Positions 56,647 to 64,000 of a stretch of 64,000 nucleotides of DNA are shown here, piece by piece. The position numbers and the translations under genes were made by a program. Source of the stretch: Algiphilus aromaticivorans DG1253 (GTDB lineage: Bacteria > Pseudomonadota > Gammaproteobacteria > Nevskiales > Nevskiaceae); NCBI RefSeq assembly GCF_000733765.1, contig NZ_JPOG01000001.1:1674001-1738000 (forward strand), given 5' to 3'. The notes under the pieces were generated by a model. It saw only the letters and a program-made list of their open reading frames with translations. It was not told the origin of the DNA and did no database searches. The number at the start of each line of letters is the position of its first letter. Position 1 is the stretch's first letter.

Positions 56647-57330
56647 ATGAGCCTCGGTGGGCGACTGCTGGGAAGACGCGAGCAGCGCAAGCGCGCCACA
56701 CGGCAACTCATCCTCGACGCGGGCTGCGCAACCTTCTCAGAGCTCGGCTTCGATGCCTGCACCATCCGCGATATCGTGCGGCGCACCGGCTTGGCCTCCG
56801 GCACCTTCTACAACTACTTCGATACCAAGGAAGCGGTGCTGCGCGAGCTGATCGGCGACGAGATCGGCCGCCTCACCGAGCGTATGCAGGAAGCCCGCCG
56901 TCGGGCGCGCGATCCGCACAGCTTCGTGCTCAACGCCTATCGCGAAGCCTTCCGTGCCATCGTCGCGCGGCCGGATCTTTACCGCATCCTGCTGCGCAAC
57001 GAAGCGGTTGTGCGCGGCATGTACGCCGAGACCGGCTTCGGCGCCAGTCGTCAGGTCCTGCGCGAGGATCTGAGCAAAGCGGTACAGCGCGGTGTGTTGC
57101 CGGATATGAATGTCGACTGGCTCAGCGCGATCTTCTTCGGCGGCGCCTACGAAATGGGTCGCAACCTGCTCGAGTCCGATGCCGGCCCGGCCGAGGCAGA
57201 GGCCGCCGCCGAATTCATGGCGCGGCTCTTCCTGGGCGGGATCCAGGCCTTCGGCAGTTCGGACTCGCGCTCCTTCAAGCTGCGCCTGCGCCCACCACCG
57301 GTTCCGCCATCAGCCGAGCCGAAAGAGTAG
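56647..57330 (+). CDS. TetR-family transcriptional regulator
   Basis: This 227-residue protein has an N-terminal helix-turn-helix (ATRQLILDAGCATFSELGFDACTIRDIVRRTGLASGTFYNYFDTKEAVL, residues 18-66). A ligand-binding C-terminal domain of helices follows and ends in a short Pro-rich tail. It lies 61 bp after the enoyl-CoA hydratase on the same strand and faces fadA across 71 bp. A role in controlling beta-oxidation genes in response to acyl-CoA is plausible from position only. Possible operators were not identified. Confidence 0.88.
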   Translation: MSLGGRLLGRREQRKRATRQLILDAGCATFSELGFDACTIRDIVRRTGLASGTFYNYFDTKEAVLRELIGDEIGRLTERMQEARRRARDPHSFVLNAYREAFRAIVARPDLYRILLRNEAVVRGMYAETGFGASRQVLREDLSKAVQRGVLPDMNVDWLSAIFFGGAYEMGRNLLESDAGPAEAEAAAEFMARLFLGGIQAFGSSDSRSFKLRLRPPPVPPSAEPKE

Positions 57331-57344
57331 GGCCAGCAATGAAA

Positions 57345-57372
57345 AAGGCCGACAGCTCGCGCTGCCGGCCTT
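57345..57372. terminator. Terminator between TetR and fadA
   Basis: AAGGCCG-A-CAGC pairs with GCTG-C-CGGCCTT around a TCGC loop, an 11-bp stem with one A-C mismatch. On the minus strand it is followed by TTTCATTGC after CCTT, giving a five-T run, so it fits a rho-independent terminator for fadBA. On the plus strand the tail is weaker. Confidence 0.8.
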
Positions 57373-57401
57373 GATGGCTGCTACTACCGGTATCGCGAGC
57401 C

Positions 57402-58562
57402 CTACTGGGCGCGCTCCAGCACGGTGGCAACCCCCTGCCCCATGCCGATGCACATGGTGGCCAGTCCGAACTGCGCGTCCTTTTCGTTGAGGATGCGCGC
57501 CAGCGCGCCGCTGATGCGACCACCGGAGCAACCCAGAGGATGGCCGAGGGCGATGGCGCCGCCCTTGATATTGATGCGGTCCATGCGCTCGGTCAGCTTC
57601 AGTTCCTTGATCACGGCCAGCGACTGTGCGGCAAAGGCCTCGTTGAGCTCGAAGTAGTCGATGTCCTCAAGCGACAGGCCGGCACGCAGCAGCGCCTTCT
57701 TCGAGGCCGGCACCGGGCCGATGCCCATGATGGAGGGATTGCAACCGCTGGAAGCCATGGCGCGCACCTTGGCCAGCGGCTTCAGGCCCAGCACCTTGGC
57801 GCGGTCGGCCGACATCACCAGCAGCGCGCAGGCGCCGTCGGAGATCGCCGAGGAGTTGCCGGCGGTCACCGAACCCTTGGGGTTGAAGACCGGGCGCAGC
57901 TTGCCGAGGTCGTCAATATTGGCGTCCGCACGCACAACCTCGTCGAAGTCGACCTTGATCGCCATACCGTCGGCGTCGTGCCCATGGATCGGCATCATTT
58001 CCTCGCGGAAGGCACCGTCGGTATAGGCCTTCTGCGCCTTCTTGTGCGAGTTCAGCGCGAATTCGTCCTGCTCGGCGCGGCCCACCTGGTGCGTCTGCGT
58101 GAGCATCTCGGCGGTCATGCCCATGGCGGCCGAGGCCTTGGAGACGCGCAGCGACAACTCCGGGTTGCCGTCGAAGTTGTAGTCCATCGGCACGTGGCCC
58201 ATGTGCTCAACGCCGCCGATCATGTAGACCTCGCCCATGCCACCCTTGATGGCGTTGGTGGCAGCGTGAAGCGCGGTCATCGATGAGCCGCACAGCCGGT
58301 TCACGGTCTGGCCCGACACGCCGAAGGGCAGCCCGGCCAGCAGCGCCGCCTGGCGCGCGATGTTGAAGCCCTGCTCCTTGGTCTGCTGCACGCAGCCCCA
58401 GATGACGTCCTCGATCTCTTCGGGGTCGAGGGCCTCGTTGCGCGTGAGCAGGGCCTTGATCAGATCTGCGGAGAGGTTCTCCGCCCGCACATTGCGGAAC
58501 ACGCCGCCCTTGGAGCGCCCCATCGGGCTGCGTACCGCGTCCACGATCACTACGTCGGTCAT
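57402..58562 (-). CDS. fadA: Acetyl-CoA C-acyltransferase FadA (3-ketoacyl-CoA thiolase)
   Basis: FadA cleaves 3-ketoacyl-CoA to acetyl-CoA and a shortened acyl-CoA, as the beta subunit of the fatty-acid oxidation complex. The 386 residues (387 in E. coli) have the acyl-accepting Cys91 in [14 protein letters not shown], the His in [16 protein letters not shown], and the second Cys in [10 protein letters not shown]. It lies 18 bp after fadB on the same strand, so fadBA form an operon. Its 3' end is followed by a strong terminator. Confidence 0.96.
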   Translation of the reverse strand: MTDVVIVDAVRSPMGRSKGGVFRNVRAENLSADLIKALLTRNEALDPEEIEDVIWGCVQQTKEQGFNIARQAALLAGLPFGVSGQTVNRLCGSSMTALHAATNAIKGGMGEVYMIGGVEHMGHVPMDYNFDGNPELSLRVSKASAAMGMTAEMLTQTHQVGRAEQDEFALNSHKKAQKAYTDGAFREEMMPIHGHDADGMAIKVDFDEVVRADANIDDLGKLRPVFNPKGSVTAGNSSAISDGACALLVMSADRAKVLGLKPLAKVRAMASSGCNPSIMGIGPVPASKKALLRAGLSLEDIDYFELNEAFAAQSLAVIKELKLTERMDRINIKGGAIALGHPLGCSGGRISGALARILNEKDAQFGLATMCIGMGQGVATVLERAQ

Positions 58563-58580
58563 GATGAAATCTCCGTCGGG

Positions 58581-60731
<2,151 letters not shown>

Positions 60732-60945
60732 AGACCTTTCCTCAGCCCGGATGGATTCGGTGAACAGCGATCCCCTTGCGTAGTCGCCGGGATCGCGGAC
60801 CGCCGCGATGATAACGCCGCCCGCCCGCGCCTGCTGCGCGCAGCGTCACGCTGTGGCCACGCGCGCTATAGTGGTCGGATGAAGTCCGCGCGAAGCGGCG
60901 GCCGCTGTTTCGGGCGCGCGCAACGGTCGAGGGGGATCGACAGGC

Positions 60946-61884
60946 ATGCTCAAGAAATTCAAGGATCGACTGCGTACCGGCGCCAAGAAGAGCGCCGCAC
61001 CCGCTAAGAAGGCCAGCGCAGGGGGCAAGGCGGCACCGGCGAAGAAGGCCCAGAGCGCAGACAAGCCCGCAGCCCGACAACCCGCCGGCAAAGCGGCATC
61101 CAGCAAGAAGGCGTCAGTGAAGAAGACGGCAACGAAGAAGGCAACCGCCACGAAGACCGTGGCGAAGCAGCCGGCCGCCGCCAAGAAGGCCACTGCGAAG
61201 GCCACGAAAAAAGCTCCAGCAAAGAAGCCGACCGTGCAAAAGGCGCCTGTCGCTAAGAAGGCGACTACTACAAGCAAGAGCGCTTCCAAGGCGAGCGCAA
61301 AGAAAGCCTCTACGGCCGGCAAAGCGGCAGGCGGCTCGACCACGAGCAAGGCCGCGAGCAAGGCTCTGGTCGCCAGTGCCGCGAAGAAGGCACGCCCTGC
61401 CCGGGTGGCCGACCGCAAGGTAGGCGGCAAACCCGCGGCGTCCGGCAAGAAGACAGCGGCCACTGCCGCCGCTCGCAAGGAGAGCAAAGAGAGCGCAGCT
61501 GCCAAGACCGGCACCAAGGCCGCAGCCAAGAAGGCGGGCTCGAACGAGAAGCAGGACTCGCGCCGTGCAGCAGCCACCCAGGGCGTACGGGAAGCCGTTT
61601 CCCGCGCTCGCGACAGCGCCCGCAAGACCGCCTCCGGCGCGCGTTCCCGAGCCGAACAGGCTGTCGACGAGGTAGGCAAGCAGGCGCGCGATGTCGCCGA
61701 CCGAACCAACGAGCGGCTGGCCCGGCTAACCGCCAACGTCAAGCGCCCCGTCGGCACTGCGCCATCGCCCTTCAGCCGTGCCCGCCTGGCCACCAGCCGC
61801 GGGCGCAAGGATGCCGAGCAGGGCAAGGTCCCCGACAAGTCGCTACGCCCGGCCCGTCACGACAAGGACGACGACCAGGAATGA
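60946..61884 (+). CDS. Histone H1/AlgP-like Lys-Ala-rich DNA-binding protein
   Basis: This 312-residue protein has an N-terminal MLKKFKDRLRTGAKK and then about 200 residues of repeated Lys/Ala/Pro/Thr units (KKA, KKAP, AKKAT, KATKKAPAK), followed by a more complex charged helical C-terminus (about 225-300). The composition is that of bacterial H1-like proteins such as AlgP/AlgR3 of Pseudomonas and BpH1/Hc1-type proteins, which bind DNA nonspecifically. No catalytic motif or signal peptide is seen. The repeat tracts vary in unit length, so the repeat number may differ between strains. A TATAGT -10-like element is at 60867-60872. It is divergent from fadB. Confidence 0.82.
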   Translation: MLKKFKDRLRTGAKKSAAPAKKASAGGKAAPAKKAQSADKPAARQPAGKAASSKKASVKKTATKKATATKTVAKQPAAAKKATAKATKKAPAKKPTVQKAPVAKKATTTSKSASKASAKKASTAGKAAGGSTTSKAASKALVASAAKKARPARVADRKVGGKPAASGKKTAATAAARKESKESAAAKTGTKAAAKKAGSNEKQDSRRAAATQGVREAVSRARDSARKTASGARSRAEQAVDEVGKQARDVADRTNERLARLTANVKRPVGTAPSPFSRARLATSRGRKDAEQGKVPDKSLRPARHDKDDDQE

Positions 61885-61932
61885 TCCGCCTCACCCATTC
61901 CTCCGCCGCACCGGCCGGAGCACATTAGCGCC

Positions 61933-62877
61933 GTGCAGCTCAGCATCGACCAGAGCACCCTGCTCTGCCGCCTGCTCGCCGATGCCAGCCGCCAGCGCAT
62001 CCTGCTCCTGCTCGAAGCCGAAGCGCTGTCGGTCGCCGAGATCACGCAGATCACCCGGCTTTCCCAGGGGCGCGTTTCCACGCATCTGTCACGACTGCGC
62101 GCGGCCGGCCTCGTTACCGACGAGCGAGTGAACAACGTTCGCCACTTCCGAGCCAACCTCGGCGATCCGGAAGACCCGGCTACCGGCTTGTGGCAGACGC
62201 TGCGCGCACGCATAGACGATCAGCAGGCCGAGTTCGACCGCGAGAAGGCACGCGAAGCCGTGCGCCGCCGTCACGCGGGTACGAGCTGGGCGGAGACGGT
62301 GGCTGGCCGCATGGAGCGACACTACTCACCAGGGCGGAGTTGGGAAGCCAACGCGCGCGCGCTGCTCGGGCTGGTGTCGCTGGGCGACGTGCTCGACATC
62401 GGCAGCGGCGACGGTGTCGTCCCCGAGCTGCTGATCGAGCGCACGCGCTCCATGACCTGCGCCGATATCAGTCCGACGCTTCTGCGCGCGGCGCGCTCAC
62501 GCCTGCAAAACGATCCGCGGGCGCGCTTCCTGCAGTGCGATATGAATGCGCTGCCGCTGGCGCCAGCCAGCTTCGATCAGATCCTGCTCATGCACGTGCT
62601 GACCTATACGCTCACGCCCGAGCGGGTGATCGCCAACGCCGCCCGATTGTTGCGGCCGGGAGGCACGCTGCTCATCGCCACCCTCGACAAGCACGAGTAC
62701 GGCATTGCCGAGGAAACCTTCGACCACGTCAATCAGGGCATGAGCCCGGCCACCTTGCAAGGCGAGCTGGAGCGCAACGAGCTAGCGGTCGACTGGTGCG
62801 ACATTGCCTGTCAGGAAGGACGCCCGCCTTACTTCAAGGTCGTGGTCGCGCGCGCCTGCAAGCGCGCGGGGCACTGA
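61933..62877 (+). CDS. ArsR-type HTH plus class I SAM methyltransferase fusion
   Basis: This 314-residue protein uses a GTG start at 61933, soon after the H1-like gene. The N-terminal ArsR winged-helix domain (about 8-80) has the recognition helix ITRLSQGRVSTHLSRLRAAGLV; no obvious metal-binding Cys cluster is present. The C-terminal methyltransferase (about 115-310) has SAM motif I VLDIGSGDGVVPELL near residue 158 and FDQILLMHVLTYTL. Fusions of this type are found near methionine/homocysteine genes in other proteobacteria and may sense SAM or its product. Here no such neighbours are visible. Confidence 0.88.
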   Translation: MQLSIDQSTLLCRLLADASRQRILLLLEAEALSVAEITQITRLSQGRVSTHLSRLRAAGLVTDERVNNVRHFRANLGDPEDPATGLWQTLRARIDDQQAEFDREKAREAVRRRHAGTSWAETVAGRMERHYSPGRSWEANARALLGLVSLGDVLDIGSGDGVVPELLIERTRSMTCADISPTLLRAARSRLQNDPRARFLQCDMNALPLAPASFDQILLMHVLTYTLTPERVIANAARLLRPGGTLLIATLDKHEYGIAEETFDHVNQGMSPATLQGELERNELAVDWCDIACQEGRPPYFKVVVARACKRAGH

Positions 62878-62883
62878 GCCCAG

Positions 62884-63687
62884 TCAGGCCGCGACGCACG
62901 TCTCCAGGTAGACGAAGGCGCTTTCCGGCTCGGCCAGTTGATCCGGGTGGAAGCCCGGCTGCAGATAGGAAAGCAGGGCGCCGCCCACACGCCGTGCCGC
63001 ACGCGCATTCAGTACGCGCCTTGTTCCCTTCAGCCCGCCCGGCAGCGCGCGCCAGAATTTCCGATCGCCGGCGCTGAACCAGGCGAGCCCTATCAGCGAC
63101 CAGCCGAGTACACCCGCCGACGCGATCGCGAAGGCTGCCGCGCGCTCGGCGTAACCGCCGCCGTCGGCAACATGCAAGTCGAAGGCAACCGCCTTGTGCT
63201 CCAGCTCCTCGGCGCCGTGCCAGCGATGCAGGCGATCCATCTCCGGATCGAGTTCATCCCCCGGAAAACCGGGCATGAATATCTCGCGGCTGAGCACGGC
63301 GGTGTAGTGCTCCAGCGCTGCGGTGATCGCGAGCATGCGGCGCCTGCCGAGCGCCGGCGCCAAACGCTTCTCGGCGAAGCCAAAGGATAGCTGCTCGTAG
63401 ACCCGCGCAAAACGCACAACGGGCAAGCCCTGTTCGGCGAGCCGCTGCCAGAACGCCCGGTGCGCGGCCTGATGCCAGCCCTCCTGCCCCATGAAATCGC
63501 GACAGCGCTGGCGGTCGGCTCCCTCCGGCAGACTTTCCAGATACGGGCGCGCGCAGCGGATGAAGAAGCGTTCGCCCTCCGGGATCAGCACGTGGAAGGC
63601 GTTGAGATAGTGCGTCAGCAGCGGATTACCCGCCGCCCAGTAGCGTGGCACCTGCGAGAAGTCGAAGCGTGGGTTTCGAACCTTCAT
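62884..63687 (-). CDS. Predicted metal-dependent hydrolase (PF10118-type)
   Basis: This 267-residue protein has the pattern of the PF10118 family: many His and Glu in helical bundles, with QEGWHQAAHRAFW near residue 92, ALEHYTAVLSREIF near residue 133 and WHGAEELEHKAVAFDLH near residue 165. These residues could bind two metals, as in ferritin-like enzymes. A hydrophobic stretch around residues 185-205 could be a membrane-associated segment. The function is not established. It is adjacent to the fatty-acid hydroxylase-like gene on the same strand, so lipid modification is possible. Confidence 0.75.
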   Translation of the reverse strand: MKVRNPRFDFSQVPRYWAAGNPLLTHYLNAFHVLIPEGERFFIRCARPYLESLPEGADRQRCRDFMGQEGWHQAAHRAFWQRLAEQGLPVVRFARVYEQLSFGFAEKRLAPALGRRRMLAITAALEHYTAVLSREIFMPGFPGDELDPEMDRLHRWHGAEELEHKAVAFDLHVADGGGYAERAAAFAIASAGVLGWSLIGLAWFSAGDRKFWRALPGGLKGTRRVLNARAARRVGGALLSYLQPGFHPDQLAEPESAFVYLETCVAA

Positions 63688-63701
63688 TACGAGTGATTCG
63701 A

Positions 63702-64000
63702 CTAGCCGTCGACACCGAGGTCGCGGCAGTGCTCCGAGCGCGGCGTGACGTCGGGATCCGGGCCGGTTCCGAGCATGCGATCGACGCTCGTCAGCGTGAA
63801 GCCGTACCAGTATTTCTCATTGCGGAAATGGTGCATGCGGTGCGCACGGAACAAGCCCTGGTAATAGCGATTCTGCGGCTGGATGCGCGTATGCACCATG
63901 AAGTGCGTCCACTCATAGTTGAGTGCCGCAAAGCCGTAGCCGACCAACGCCGACATCGCCAGAGCCGGATCGGGCGCCGCCCACCAGCCCAACGCCAGCA
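63702..64000 (-). CDS. Fatty-acid hydroxylase/sterol desaturase family protein, truncated by window end
   Basis: The visible 99 residues are the C-terminal part; the frame stays open to the window edge, so the gene starts beyond 64000. His motifs of the membrane di-iron family are seen: EWTHFMVH followed by RAHRMHHF and then YWYGFTLTSVDRMLGT, typical of fatty-acid hydroxylase/sterol desaturase proteins (PF04116). The N-terminal membrane segments and first His box lie outside. It ends 14 bp before the PF10118-type gene on the same strand, so the two are probably an operon. Substrate unknown (a membrane lipid or carotenoid is possible). Confidence 0.85.
   Translation of the reverse strand, partial: LALGWWAAPDPALAMSALVGYGFAALNYEWTHFMVHTRIQPQNRYYQGLFRAHRMHHFRNEKYWYGFTLTSVDRMLGTGPDPDVTPRSEHCRDLGVDG

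Noticed and set aside
60846-61838. Minus-strand ORF that looks like a hydrophobic protein opposite the H1-like gene
   Set aside because: It is the reverse complement of Lys/Ala codons, which gives Leu/Phe/Ala-rich nonsense. The plus-strand frame has a start, ribosome site and known composition.

Overview
The window is a dense, GC-rich chromosomal stretch with almost no non-coding DNA; no gap exceeds about 250 bp. It carries about 47 protein genes and three tRNA genes. The order tig-clpP-clpX-lon-hupB-(tRNAs)-ppiD with fabI nearby, plus mfd-csiV, the nagZ/MTI phosphorylase block, lptFG/pepA/holC/valS, moxR-DUF58-tgpA and fadBA, is that of a gammaproteobacterium resembling Pseudomonas but more divergent. 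I infer a Nevskiales/Salinisphaerales-like lineage. No rRNA, phage, plasmid gene, insertion sequence or CRISPR array is visible.

Layout. 1-6821 (+): a translationally coupled cluster with two TPR lipoproteins, a small secreted protein, one ExbB/TolQ-type channel protein, two ExbD/TolR-type proteins and a TonB-like protein with a Glu-Pro rod and an AgmX/PglI-type C-terminus. It looks like a dedicated proton-driven envelope machine related to Tol/Exb/Agl systems. 6876-11054: fabI, then on the minus strand a DAACS symporter and ppiD. 11162-17926 (-): tRNA-Asp, tRNA-Val, hupB, lon, clpX, clpP, tig and tRNA-Leu, the protein quality-control block. 18058-22094 (+): mfd and a CsiV-like gene. 22091-29604 (-): a PAS-GGDEF-EAL protein, MTI phosphorylase, hpt, nagZ, a YkuD protein without signal peptide, a CYTH protein, rlmD and cysM; six of these overlap by a few bases. 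29692-39042: a BarA-like hybrid kinase (+), lptF/lptG (-), and pepA, holC and valS (+).

39169-44750: a DUF3336/patatin phospholipase (-), then moxR-DUF58-tgpA (+). 44707-52432: rimI, uracil-DNA glycosylase, leuA, pssA, ilvC and ilvH on the minus strand, with ilvB on the opposite strand. This is a branched-chain amino acid locus with a possible Leu-rich leader peptide before leuA and an operator-like inverted repeat between ilvH and ilvB. 52458-55765 (+): a four-gene MCE lipid-transport operon. 55815-60731: enoyl-CoA hydratase and TetR (+), fadA and fadB (-), for fatty-acid beta-oxidation. 60946-64000: a histone H1/AlgP-like protein, an ArsR-methyltransferase fusion, a PF10118-type protein and a truncated fatty-acid hydroxylase.

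The most unusual items are: the Agl/Tol-like cluster, in which one ExbD has Asn where the membrane Asp is expected; a cytoplasmic YkuD enzyme inside the nagZ recycling operon; an inverted and apparently atypical ilvB; two related MITE-like repeats; a perfect 28-bp palindrome inside lon; and a kinase with a degenerate receiver. No wholly new defence or mobile system was found.
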